Shown here: in pieces, positions 35,862 through 44,976 of the stretch | How positions within the stretch are numbered: position 1 is the stretch's first letter | Layout of the letters: every line of letters starts with the position of its first letter | NCBI RefSeq assembly: GCF_046197875.1 | Contig: NZ_CP166991.1 | Location: 434,001-498,000 of the forward strand | Source: Methanobrevibacter_A acididurans | GTDB lineage: Archaea; Methanobacteriota; Methanobacteria; Methanobacteriales; Methanobacteriaceae | Length of the DNA stretch: 64,000 bases | Direction of reading: 5' to 3' | The notes under the pieces: generated by a model | Told to the model about the DNA's origin: nothing | Database searches by the model: none | The model's input: only the letters and a program-made list of their open reading frames with translations | Made by a program: the position numbers and the translations under genes

Positions 35862-37322
35862 ATGGCAAATGAGAAAAAAGTGCCTGTATGGGATAATAAT
35901 TTTTCTTTCTTAATGGCAATGATTGGTGCTGCTATTGGTTTAGGTAATATCTGGGGATATCCATATGTAGCTTATACTAATGGTGGGGGGACATTTTTAA
36001 TTCCTTACTTATGTGCTATTTTTATTTTAGGCTTACCTTTCTTATTTTTAGAATATAGTATAGGATTCAAATTTAAAACATCTTTATCTGAAATTTTGAA
36101 AAAAATTAAACCTAAGTTTGAAGTGCTTGGTTGGTTTGTTGCTTTAATATCTTTTTTGATTTTGTGTTATTACGTATGTATTATTGGTTGGGATTTAATT
36201 TATATAATTCTAAGCTTTTTTAAAGGTTGGGGTTCTAATCCCTCTGCTTTTTTAACAAATTCATTGCTGCATAGTCATAATGGTTTTTCTGGATTGAGTT
36301 ATATTGTATGGCCTGTTGTTGTTAGTTTAGTTTTTATTTGGTTTTTAATTTGGGCAATTTCCCGTACTGATTTAAATTCTGGAATTGGTAGAGTTACTAA
36401 GTTGTTAATACCTTTACTTGTTATCATGATGGTTATAATTGTGTTATATTCACTAACTCTATCAGGTTCCAATATTGGTTATTCTTACTTGCTTAAACCT
36501 CAATGGAGTATGTTGTTATCGCCATCTGTATGGCTTGCTGCTTTTGGTCAAATTCTATTCTCTTTAAGTTTAGGAATGGCAGTAATTACATCTTATACTA
36601 GTTATTTACCTGAAGGTTCAGATTTAATTAAAAATGGTTTTATTGTTGTAGCGTCTAATTGTGGTTTTGAAGTTTTTACTGCATTTGGAGTATTTTCTAT
36701 CATTGGCTTTATGTCTTTTTCACAGGGAATACCATTTAATCAAATTATTACACAAGGAGTTGGTTTAATATTTGTTGTATTTCCTACGGTACTAAATATA
36801 ATGGGTAATTATGCATATATAATAGGGCCTTTGTTCTTTTTATGTATATTTTTTGCAGGAATTACAACTACTATATCCTTTTTAGAACCATTATCTTTAG
36901 CAATAAATCGAAAATTTAATATAAGTAGAAAAAGTGCTTCTACATTACTCTGTTTAGTTGGTTTTGGAATATCTTTAATATTTGCTACTGGTTCTGGTAG
37001 TTATTTACTAGAAATATGTGATAGTTTTTTAAATCAATTTGGAATTTTATTTGGAATAATTTGTCAATGTATAATATTTGGTTGGTATTATAAAATTGAT
37101 GATTTATTAAATGTTTTAAATAATAATTCTAAATTAAATATGGGTAAATTTTGGACAAATATTATAAAATATGTTATACCTATAATTTTATTTATAGTGT
37201 GGATTACTGGATTATATGGTTTATTTGCCTCAGGAAACATTAATTATATAATAATACAATTGATTCTTGCATTAGTAATAATCATTGTTCCAAGTATTTT
37301 GACAATATTACCTGAGCGTTAA
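35862..37322 (+). CDS. Sodium-dependent transporter of the NSS (SNF) family
   Basis: A 486-residue transporter with about twelve membrane helices. The first helix has the sodium- and substrate-binding motif GAAIGLGNIWGYPYVAY, matching the unwound region of LeuT. Members import amino acids or related amines with sodium; the substrate here cannot be inferred. It starts MANEKKVPVWDNNFSFLM with a typical NSS aromatic segment. It diverges from cbiD across about 130 bp and stands alone. Confidence 0.93.
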   Translation: MANEKKVPVWDNNFSFLMAMIGAAIGLGNIWGYPYVAYTNGGGTFLIPYLCAIFILGLPFLFLEYSIGFKFKTSLSEILKKIKPKFEVLGWFVALISFLILCYYVCIIGWDLIYIILSFFKGWGSNPSAFLTNSLLHSHNGFSGLSYIVWPVVVSLVFIWFLIWAISRTDLNSGIGRVTKLLIPLLVIMMVIIVLYSLTLSGSNIGYSYLLKPQWSMLLSPSVWLAAFGQILFSLSLGMAVITSYTSYLPEGSDLIKNGFIVVASNCGFEVFTAFGVFSIIGFMSFSQGIPFNQIITQGVGLIFVVFPTVLNIMGNYAYIIGPLFFLCIFFAGITTTISFLEPLSLAINRKFNISRKSASTLLCLVGFGISLIFATGSGSYLLEICDSFLNQFGILFGIICQCIIFGWYYKIDDLLNVLNNNSKLNMGKFWTNIIKYVIPIILFIVWITGLYGLFASGNINYIIIQLILALVIIIVPSILTILPER

Positions 37323-37366
37323 AAAATTTTATTATTTAATTAAATTTAAGTAATTTTATATTTTTT

Positions 37367-38131
37367 TTATTCAATGTTTATAGTGCATATTTGGGAGTAA
37401 TCATCTAAATTATTCTTCAAATCATCAAAATTAATTGTATATTCTTTATTTTCATTTTTTATCCCTAAACATAAACATAATAAACCTATCCCTGCATCAA
37501 TTTGATTAAAGTTACCCATACCTATTTTTTTATCAATAAATGAAGGTTTTTTACAATAATAATCTATAGAGTTATTATTATTAAAATAAACATACCATGG
37601 TTGAGTATTACTTGCTGAAGGGGCATATTGTAAGCTTTCGAGTATTCTTATTGTTATATCATTATCTTTAATATGGTTAAAATTACTTATTTCATCTAAA
37701 GGTTTTCTAATAAATTCTGTTTTATCTTTTCTATGTATTTTTTCTTTTGTTTTTCCGAATGCAAGGACAATTCCATATTTAAGTTCACTTAAATTTTTCA
37801 ATTTATTTTTTGCTCTTGGAATACCTTCCCAACAAGCTCCTATATTATTTTTTGAAAAGTAAAGATCTAATTGTTCAAGTATGAAACCTATATTATTCAA
37901 ACCAGAATTTGAATTTTCAGAGAAAGCTGCAATATAATAAGGAGCAGGTTTCATATAAATAGTATTTAAGTAATTACTTGTTATAATTTTGAATTCAACA
38001 GGTGTTTTATTCAATCTCTCTGTATTGTCTAAAATTTCTTTTACTTTTTCAATATTTAAATCAGAATTCATATCATAATTTCGAATAGATTTTCTATGAA
38101 ATATTGAATCATATAAATTTTCATTTAACAT
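37367..38131 (-). CDS. Nitroreductase family protein (TM1586 type)
   Basis: A 254-residue flavoprotein made of two nitroreductase-like half domains. The N-terminal FHRKSIRNYDMN is an FMN-binding start, and YAPSASNTQPWYVYF near residue 170 is the family's central motif; DAGIGLLCLCLG is near residue 213. The TM1586-type group contains a duplicated half and acts as a monomer. Physiological substrate unknown. It converges on the NSS transporter gene. Confidence 0.83.
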   Translation of the reverse strand: MLNENLYDSIFHRKSIRNYDMNSDLNIEKVKEILDNTERLNKTPVEFKIITSNYLNTIYMKPAPYYIAAFSENSNSGLNNIGFILEQLDLYFSKNNIGACWEGIPRAKNKLKNLSELKYGIVLAFGKTKEKIHRKDKTEFIRKPLDEISNFNHIKDNDITIRILESLQYAPSASNTQPWYVYFNNNNSIDYYCKKPSFIDKKIGMGNFNQIDAGIGLLCLCLGIKNENKEYTINFDDLKNNLDDYSQICTINIE

Positions 38132-38222
38132 AATTTTTTCTTCCTACTTTTCATGAAATAAAATTCAATATTTTAACTTATTTTTATAAATATATAAAAG
38201 AATTGAAAATTTTTCCATAAGA

Positions 38223-38232
38223 TTTATATATG
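38223..38232 (+). promoter_or_regulatory. TATA box of the tRNA-Gly pair
   Basis: TTTATATATG is centred about 40 bases upstream of the first tRNA-Gly. This would place transcription start about 15 bases before the tRNA. Confidence 0.55.
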
Positions 38233-38267
38233 ATGAAAACTAACACTTTATTGTTGTATGTAATTTA

Positions 38268-38417
<150 letters not shown>

Positions 38418-38697
38418 TTTACTATTTTTAAAATTAATATTTCATTATAATATTAATTGATATGTTTTTTATCTAATTTTTTAAACCCTAAAATACATTA
38501 TTTATTAGATTTAATAAACTTTAAATTCTTATTTTTTAAAAAACAATAATTATTTATATAAAAAAATTTTAAACTATTATTAATATAAATTAATTAATAA
38601 AAATTTTAAAATTTATACTAATTACTATTTTAAAAAAATTTTAAAATTATATTGATAAAAAAATTTTTAAATAAAAAATATAAATGGTTGTGATTTT

Positions 38698-39738
38698 ATG
38701 GCTGGAATTGTTGGATATGGAGCTTATGTACCTTCATATAGAATCAAAGTAGAAGAAATTGCAAAAGTATGGGGAGACGATCCAGAATCTATATCAAATG
38801 GATTAGTTGTTAATGAAAAATCAGTTCCTGCATCAGATGAAGATACTGCAACAATTGCAGTAACTGCAGCAAGAAATGCATTAAAAAGAGCAGAAATTGA
38901 TCCACAAAAATTAGGTGCAGTATATGTGGGATCTGAATCTCATCCTTATGCAGTTAAACCAACTGCAACTATAGTGGCTGAAGCTATAGGAGCAACTCCT
39001 GAATTAACTGCTGCAGATTTAGAATTTGCATGCAAAGCTGGAACTGCAGGTATGCAAGCTGTAATGGGTGAAGTTGATTCTGGTATGATTGATTATGGTT
39101 TAGCAATAGGTGCTGATACATCTCAAGGTGCACCAGGTGATGCATTAGAATACACAGCATCAGCAGGTGGAGCTGCTTACATTATTGGTAAAAAAAATAC
39201 AATAGCAGATATAGAAACTACATACAGTTTCACTACAGATACCCCGGACTTTTATAGAAGAGAAGGTCAACCTTATCCATCTCATGGTGGAAGATTCACC
39301 GGAGACCCTGCATATTATAAACACGTATTTGGAGCTGCAAAAGGTTTATTTGAAAAAACAGATTCAAAACCTGAAGATTATGATTATGCAATTTTCCACC
39401 AACCAAACGGAAAATTTTATCTTAGAGCTGCTAGAAAATTAGGATTTAAACCTGAACAATATAAATATGGTTTATTAACTCCAAATATTGGAAACACATA
39501 CTCTGGAGCTGTTCCATTAGCATTATCAAATGTATTAGACAAAGCAGAATCAGGAGATAAAATATTCATAATATCTTATGGGTCAGGTGCAGGTAGTGAT
39601 GGATTCACATTAACAGTAAATGATAGATTAAAAGAAATCCAAGAATTAGCTCCAAAAACTCAAGACTATATAGATGATAAACATTATGTTGATTATGCAG
39701 TTTATGCTAAATATAAAGGAAAAATTCGAATGGCATAA
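38698..39738 (+). CDS. Hydroxymethylglutaryl-CoA synthase (archaeal)
   Basis: A 346-residue HMG-CoA synthase that condenses acetyl-CoA with acetoacetyl-CoA in the mevalonate pathway for isoprenoid lipids. The start MAGIVGYGAYVPSYRIKVEE is typical. The catalytic cysteine lies in DLEFACKAGTAGMQ near residue 111, a histidine in AIFHQPNGKFYLRAARKLG near residue 233, and glycine-rich NTYSGAVPLAL near residue 265. GTGATTTT precedes the ATG. It is followed by a thiolase gene 36 bp away. In most methanogens the two enzymes form a complex bridged by a DUF35 protein. Confidence 0.96.
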   Translation: MAGIVGYGAYVPSYRIKVEEIAKVWGDDPESISNGLVVNEKSVPASDEDTATIAVTAARNALKRAEIDPQKLGAVYVGSESHPYAVKPTATIVAEAIGATPELTAADLEFACKAGTAGMQAVMGEVDSGMIDYGLAIGADTSQGAPGDALEYTASAGGAAYIIGKKNTIADIETTYSFTTDTPDFYRREGQPYPSHGGRFTGDPAYYKHVFGAAKGLFEKTDSKPEDYDYAIFHQPNGKFYLRAARKLGFKPEQYKYGLLTPNIGNTYSGAVPLALSNVLDKAESGDKIFIISYGSGAGSDGFTLTVNDRLKEIQELAPKTQDYIDDKHYVDYAVYAKYKGKIRMA

Positions 39739-39774
39739 TATTAAAGGGAGAAAAAAGATTTAAGGTGATATTTT

Positions 39775-40935
39775 ATGAGAGATGTTGCAATTATAGGAGT
39801 AGCCCAAACAAAATTCGGAGAATTATGGGATACTTCATTTAGAGAATTAATAGCTGAAGCAGGACTTGGAGCTATTAAAGATTCAGGTATTTCTGGTGAT
39901 GATATTGGTGCAATGTATGTTGGGAATATGTCATCCGGTTTATTCGTAGATCAAGAACATATAGCTTCACTTATTTCTGATCATATGGGTTTAAATCCAG
40001 TACCATGTACTCGTGTTGAAGCGGCATGTGCATCAGGAAGTTTAGCTTTAAGACAAGGAATCATTACAGTAGCATCAGGTTATGAAGACATTGTTATCAG
40101 TGCAGGTGTTGAAAAAATGACTGATGTTGTAGATGCAACCCCTGCAATTGCAACTGCATCAGATCAAGAATGGGAAGCTCAACAAGGAGCTACATTCCCA
40201 TCATTATATGCAATGATTGCTAGAAGACATATGTATGAATATGGAACTACCAGAGAACAATTAGCAGAAGTGAGCGTAGTTAATCACCACAATGCACAAT
40301 ATAACCCATATGCTCAATTTCCGTTTGAAATCACTACAGAAAAAGTTTTAAACTCTTCTAAAGTAGCTGACCCTTTAACATTATTAGATTGTTCTCCAGT
40401 TTCAGATGGGGCAGCAGCTGTAGTTTTATGTCCTGCAGAAGATGCACATAAATATACAGATACTCCAATATATGTTAAAGCATCCGCACAATCTTCTGAT
40501 AGTATTGCATTACACGATAGAAAAGACATGACCACATTAAATGCTACTAAAGTAGCAGCTAAAAAAGCTTATGATATGGCTGGAGTCACTGTTAAAGATA
40601 TTGATGTAACAGAAGTTCATGATTGTTTCTCAATCAATGGATTATTAGCAGTAGAAGATTTAGGATTTACAGAAAAAGGAAATGGTGGAAAAGTTATCGA
40701 AGATGGTCAAACCAGAATTGATGGAGACTTCCCAATAAATCCTTCAGGAGGACTTAAAGCAAGAGGACATCCTCTTGGAGCAACAGGTATCGCTCAAGCT
40801 TGTGAAATTTCCTGGCAATTAAGAGGAGACGCAGGTAAACGTCAAGTAGATGGTGCTGAAATTGGTATGACTCATAATGTAGGTGGTACTGGAGGTACTG
40901 CAACAGTTCATATTCTTTCTCGGGATCAAAATTAA
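39775..40935 (+). CDS. Acetoacetyl-CoA thiolase (archaeal thiolase)
   Basis: A 386-residue thiolase that makes acetoacetyl-CoA from two acetyl-CoA. The nucleophilic cysteine lies in EAACASGSLALRQG near residue 85, the catalytic histidine in KARGHPLGATG near residue 330, and the third catalytic position is histidine in MTHNVGGTGG, as usual in archaea. AAGGTGATATTTT precedes the ATG. The pair with HMG-CoA synthase channels intermediates. The expected third gene, the DUF35 bridging protein, does not follow. Confidence 0.94.
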   Translation: MRDVAIIGVAQTKFGELWDTSFRELIAEAGLGAIKDSGISGDDIGAMYVGNMSSGLFVDQEHIASLISDHMGLNPVPCTRVEAACASGSLALRQGIITVASGYEDIVISAGVEKMTDVVDATPAIATASDQEWEAQQGATFPSLYAMIARRHMYEYGTTREQLAEVSVVNHHNAQYNPYAQFPFEITTEKVLNSSKVADPLTLLDCSPVSDGAAAVVLCPAEDAHKYTDTPIYVKASAQSSDSIALHDRKDMTTLNATKVAAKKAYDMAGVTVKDIDVTEVHDCFSINGLLAVEDLGFTEKGNGGKVIEDGQTRIDGDFPINPSGGLKARGHPLGATGIAQACEISWQLRGDAGKRQVDGAEIGMTHNVGGTGGTATVHILSRDQN

Positions 40936-41126
40936 ATTTGCATAAAATTCATTTTTTATTATTTTTTTCATAAAAAAATAACTTTTTTTTAATTTTTCAC
41001 TAATTTGTTTAAAACATTATTTTAATAATATTAAAGGGGGTTATTAAGATAAAGAAGAATAAAAGAAGTAATATTAATCCTTTCACAGGAAAAAATCACT
41101 TTGATATTGTAGATGATGATAGATTT

Positions 41127-42131
41127 TTGAATCAAGTTTATGCACAATACTACAATATTATTAATCAAAGTCAATTATTAGATGATACTCCTCAAGCTCA
41201 ATTAATATTTAATGTATCCAGTAAACTAATTAATGCTGTTGAAGATTATTTATTGAAAATTGGGCGGATAGATTATACAGAGAATTATTATGATTGGGAG
41301 TTTCATTTAGTCTCAAGTAATACAGTTAATGCTTTTTGTATGCCTGGAGGTAAAATAGTTGTGTATTCAGGAATATTATCAATAGCAAATAATGAAGAAA
41401 AAATAGCTTTTATTTTAGGCCATGAAATGGCTCATGCTTTATTGGACCACTCCAGAACCCAAGCAAGTAACTATAAAGCTAAAAACACATTAACTACTGT
41501 AACAAGAGTTGGAAGTTTAGCTCTTGATTTTGCAGGACTAGGAGGATTAGGAGATATTACAAGAGCTGCAGTTAATGTGGCAGATATTGGTTCTGAATTT
41601 TTATTAATGAAACCTTTTGGAAGATCCCAAGAGTTAGAAGCAGATAAATTAGGGATGATGATTATTTATTTAGCAGGTTATAACATTAGAAATATTCCCT
41701 TATTTTGGCAAGATATGAGTAAACAAAATTCTAATGCACATGATTTTTTCTCAACACATCCATCAGATCAAAAAAGAATTGATGCAATGAAAGAAATTAT
41801 TTTAGAAATAGATAACCACAAAGACTTTTATAGCACTCCAATTTTGGAAGATTCCTTAAATTCAAAAAATTATATTAATTCAAAAAATAATTCAATTAAT
41901 CAACAGAATTATATGCCTCAAATAATGGATGAATTTAATCCAAATAATTCAGTTAATAAAATTGATAATCAAGTGTATTGTCAAAATTGTGGACAGCCTG
42001 TAGATATTGATGCTCATTTTTGCACAAAGTGTGGTCATAAACTTAATGCATTATTAAAGTGTCCTAATTGTGGTACAATAATCAATAATGAAGACCTATT
42101 TTGTTCTAATTGTGGATACTCTTTAAAATAA
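41127..42131 (+). CDS. M48 family zinc metallopeptidase with C-terminal zinc ribbons
   Basis: A 334-residue metallopeptidase as read from TTG 41127. The zinc motif HEMAH (ILGHEMAHALLDHSR) is near residue 96, and the third ligand is in SQELEADKLGM near residue 170. Two zinc ribbons at the C-terminus (CQNCGQ with CTKCGH, and CPNCGT with CSNCGY) are joined by an Asn-rich linker. No membrane helices, unlike HtpX. The frame is open upstream: IKKNKRSNINPF from 41049 would add 26 residues, and GGGGG at 41036-41040 is ideally placed for an AUA start at 41049. It lies where the DUF35 gene would be expected. Confidence 0.85.
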   Translation: MNQVYAQYYNIINQSQLLDDTPQAQLIFNVSSKLINAVEDYLLKIGRIDYTENYYDWEFHLVSSNTVNAFCMPGGKIVVYSGILSIANNEEKIAFILGHEMAHALLDHSRTQASNYKAKNTLTTVTRVGSLALDFAGLGGLGDITRAAVNVADIGSEFLLMKPFGRSQELEADKLGMMIIYLAGYNIRNIPLFWQDMSKQNSNAHDFFSTHPSDQKRIDAMKEIILEIDNHKDFYSTPILEDSLNSKNYINSKNNSINQQNYMPQIMDEFNPNNSVNKIDNQVYCQNCGQPVDIDAHFCTKCGHKLNALLKCPNCGTIINNEDLFCSNCGYSLK

Positions 42132-42579
42132 TTTTGATAAAAAATTTTAGTAATAAACTTATTATTATTTATTCATTCAATAATTCATATTTAATAAATC
42201 CTTATTTTCAATTTTTAAATTATAATTTTTCATATTTTTTATTTTAATTTTATATTTCTACTAATATTTTTAAATTATCCCAGATTATTTCTCTTAAATC
42301 TTTAAATATTATAATTATTCATATATTTTGAAGTATTATTAGTTTTTCATTATTAATTTTATAATTTCTCTTATTTTAGTATTACATTAATCATTTAATT
42401 TTAAGATTAAATACTTTTTTTTATAATACTCCTTATTTAATAATATTTCCCAATTTTCTTTTATTTGTCCAATTTAAATTTAATTTAAGATTAAATACAT
42501 TAGTTATTTATTCAATGTTTTATTTATTTGAAACAAAAAAAGGATAAACTTTATTTATATGAAAAATTAATATTTTTTT
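42132..42579. other. Long AT-rich intergenic region, no gene seen
   Basis: This 448-bp spacer has no ORF and no compelling structure. T- and A-rich blocks alternate and the stretch TTTAATTTAAGATTAAATAC (near 42480) partly repeats one at 42395-42412. It might be the remnant of a lost gene, but no similarity is recognisable. Confidence 0.45.
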
Positions 42580-43038
42580 ATGTTGATATTAGAAGCTACA
42601 ATTTCAGATTTAAGATCAATACTTGAATTGCAATATTTGGCATATCAAAAAGAGGCTGAAATTTTAGATGACTACGAACTTGATCCTTTAAAAGAAACTG
42701 AAGAAGAAATTGAAGAAGCATTCTTTAATGGAGTTATTTTAAAAGCTATTGATGATTTAGGTCATATTGTAGGTTCTGTTAGAGCATTTAAAAAAGAAGA
42801 TACTGTTTTTATAGAAAGATTAATAGTTGATCCTAATTTAACTGGAAATGGAATTGGTTCAAAATTATTAGATGCTGCTGAAAAATTATTACCTAGTAAA
42901 CGTTACGAATTTTTTTCTTCAGATATTATTTCAAATAATTTAGATTTTTTCAGAAATAATGGGTACAAAGAGTTTAAAGCAGAATTTATAAAACCTAATG
43001 TTCGTGCTGTATACTTTGAAAAATTATCAACTGATTAA
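42580..43038 (+). CDS. GNAT family N-acetyltransferase
   Basis: A 152-residue acetyltransferase of the GNAT fold. The acetyl-CoA pyrophosphate loop is PNLTGNGIGSKLLDAAE near residue 90 and strand 4 precedes it (VFIERLIVD). It begins MLILEATISDLRSILELQ, typical of small GNAT enzymes. The substrate cannot be inferred. Monocistronic, converging on cbiP. Confidence 0.88.
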   Translation: MLILEATISDLRSILELQYLAYQKEAEILDDYELDPLKETEEEIEEAFFNGVILKAIDDLGHIVGSVRAFKKEDTVFIERLIVDPNLTGNGIGSKLLDAAEKLLPSKRYEFFSSDIISNNLDFFRNNGYKEFKAEFIKPNVRAVYFEKLSTD

Positions 43039-43078
43039 AGTTCATTAATCGTAGGTATTGCAAATATAAATTTTTTTT

Positions 43079-44629
43079 TTATTCAAATAATAATTTATCA
43101 ATATAATCCATGTCAACATTTTCCTCAACAATTTTAGCTAATTTTTCAATATTTAAATCTTTATTTGTTTCATAAGGGTCTAATCCATTATTAATAGGAA
43201 TTCCCTTTTGTTCTCTGATATAATTTAAAAATTCTCTTCTGAAATTATAATTATGGAATATCCCATGAAAATATGTTCCAATTACATTTTTTTCTACTGC
43301 ACCATCAAAAGTACTGTTTTCATTGTTACCAATACCTTTTTTAATTTTTAATAATGGCAGTGACCCATTTAAAACTGTTGTACCTTCATGTAATTCATAA
43401 CCAGTAATTTTTTCACCACTTATTTTATTGAAAATTTCTCCAATATTACCATTTTCATTATTTCCAAAATTTTCAATGATTTCATTTGCAAGAATAGCTT
43501 CGCTTTGTTCCACTACTTTTTCCTTTCTTTCAAAGTGACTATCTATATTTAACAATCCCAAACCTTTTATTGTTCCTTTTTTAGATTCTTTTTTAGATTC
43601 ATCATAAATATTATTTCCAAGCATTTGATATCCTCCGCAAATGCCAATGATTGGTATTTTTGCACTTAATTTTATGATTTCATCTGCTTTTCCACTATCT
43701 TTTAATGCAATTGTATCTAAAATTGTGTTTCTTGTACCTGGAATTATTAATGCATCTACATTTCCAATTTCTTCATTAAGATCTATTAATTTTAATCCAA
43801 CATCTTCTTCAAATTCAAAAGGATCTATATCAGTGAAATTAGCTATTTTTGGAAGTTTTATCACACCTATAGTTATAGGTTTATTTGATTTAAATTTATG
43901 TTCATATAAACTTGCAGAATCTTCTTCAGGTAATTTTAAGCTATGATCATAAGGCAATACTCCTAATATGGGAGCATTTATGATTTTTTCTATTTTTTCT
44001 ATTCCTGGTTGTAATATGTTTAAGTTTCCACTAAATTTGTTTATTATCACAGCTTTAAGTCTTGATTTGTCATGTTCATCTAGTAATTGGAATGTTCCTG
44101 CTATTGATGCAAAAACTCCTCCCCTATCTATATCTGCTACTAATATAACATTAGCATCAGCAATATGCGCTATTTCCATATTTGCTATGTCCTCTTTACG
44201 CATATTTATTTCAGCTGGAGATCCTGCTCCTTCTATTATTATAATATCATTTTTTTCTTTTAAAATGTTTAATGATTCATTTATTGCGTTTAATGCATAT
44301 TCTCTACAATTGTGTTGGTAATCATAAAAATTCATATCTCCTATTGCTGTTCCTTGAATTATTACCTGTGATGTGAACTCTCCTTTAGGTTTTAATAATA
44401 TGGGGTTCATGTGCACACTAGGTTCTACTTTTGCAGCATTTGCTTGTAAAACTTGTGCAATTCCCATTTCTTTATTTTCATATGTTGTAAATGAGTTCAA
44501 TGACATATTCTGTGATTTGAAAGGTGCTACTTTGTATCCTCTATTTGCGTATATTCTACATAGTGCTGCTGTTACTACACTTTTTCCTGCATTTGATGAG
44601 GTACCTTGAATCATGATACATTTTGTCAT
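43079..44629 (-). CDS. cbiP: Cobyric acid synthase
   Basis: A 516-residue CbiP (CobQ), which amidates four side chains of the corrin ring using glutamine and ATP. The N-terminal ATPase domain has MIQGTSSNAGKSVVTAALCR. The C-terminal glutamine amidotransferase domain has the nucleophilic cysteine in IIGICGGYQMLGN near residue 330 and the histidine in GTYFHGIFHN near 460. Full length. It is the second cobamide biosynthesis gene in this window, after cbiD. Confidence 0.95.
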   Translation of the reverse strand: MTKCIMIQGTSSNAGKSVVTAALCRIYANRGYKVAPFKSQNMSLNSFTTYENKEMGIAQVLQANAAKVEPSVHMNPILLKPKGEFTSQVIIQGTAIGDMNFYDYQHNCREYALNAINESLNILKEKNDIIIIEGAGSPAEINMRKEDIANMEIAHIADANVILVADIDRGGVFASIAGTFQLLDEHDKSRLKAVIINKFSGNLNILQPGIEKIEKIINAPILGVLPYDHSLKLPEEDSASLYEHKFKSNKPITIGVIKLPKIANFTDIDPFEFEEDVGLKLIDLNEEIGNVDALIIPGTRNTILDTIALKDSGKADEIIKLSAKIPIIGICGGYQMLGNNIYDESKKESKKGTIKGLGLLNIDSHFERKEKVVEQSEAILANEIIENFGNNENGNIGEIFNKISGEKITGYELHEGTTVLNGSLPLLKIKKGIGNNENSTFDGAVEKNVIGTYFHGIFHNYNFRREFLNYIREQKGIPINNGLDPYETNKDLNIEKLAKIVEENVDMDYIDKLLFE

Positions 44630-44868
44630 AATATTTTTTTCCTTTTATAATTTTAGTTATTTTTTTATTTTTTATATTTATTAAAGTTAATTTTTATTAA
44701 TTTAATTTGGCTTGATTTTTTTTAATGTTTGGAACAAAATTTATATGATATAAAATATTTAAATAAATATTGTTAAAAACTTAATTAATATTTTTAATTA
44801 ATCATTTTTATTAACAGTAATTTAGAACTAAAATATTAAACTTACAAAAATTAATTAAATTCAATATG
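44630..44868. other. Intergenic region between cbiP and lonB, no gene seen
   Basis: AT-rich divergent spacer of 347 bp in total. Apart from the lonB promoter at 44869 I see no gene or structure; it must also contain the cbiP promoter. Confidence 0.4.
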
Positions 44869-44877
44869 TTTATATAC
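44869..44877 (+). promoter_or_regulatory. Probable TATA box of lonB
   Basis: TTTATATAC is a near-consensus archaeal TATA box, 100 bases before the lonB ATG. It implies a leader of about 75 bases. An AGAGGTT ribosome binding site lies close to the ATG. Confidence 0.45.
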
Positions 44878-44976
44878 ATTTAAATATAATTAATAAATAG
44901 AAACTTTAAGTAACAAAAATTTATTAAAAACATTAAATGTAAAACAAATTAAAACTCGAAAAAACAGAGGTTTACC

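Noticed and set aside
38432..38458. Ten-bp AT-only hairpin after the tRNA-Gly pair, a possible terminator
   Set aside because: Only A-T pairs are present and the T-run follows at a distance, so chance cannot be excluded.
42395..42500. Short direct repeat (TTTAATTTTAAGATTAAATAC-like copies near 42395 and 42480) considered as a CRISPR or recombination remnant
   Set aside because: Only two imperfect AT-rich copies are visible, with no regular spacing or further units.
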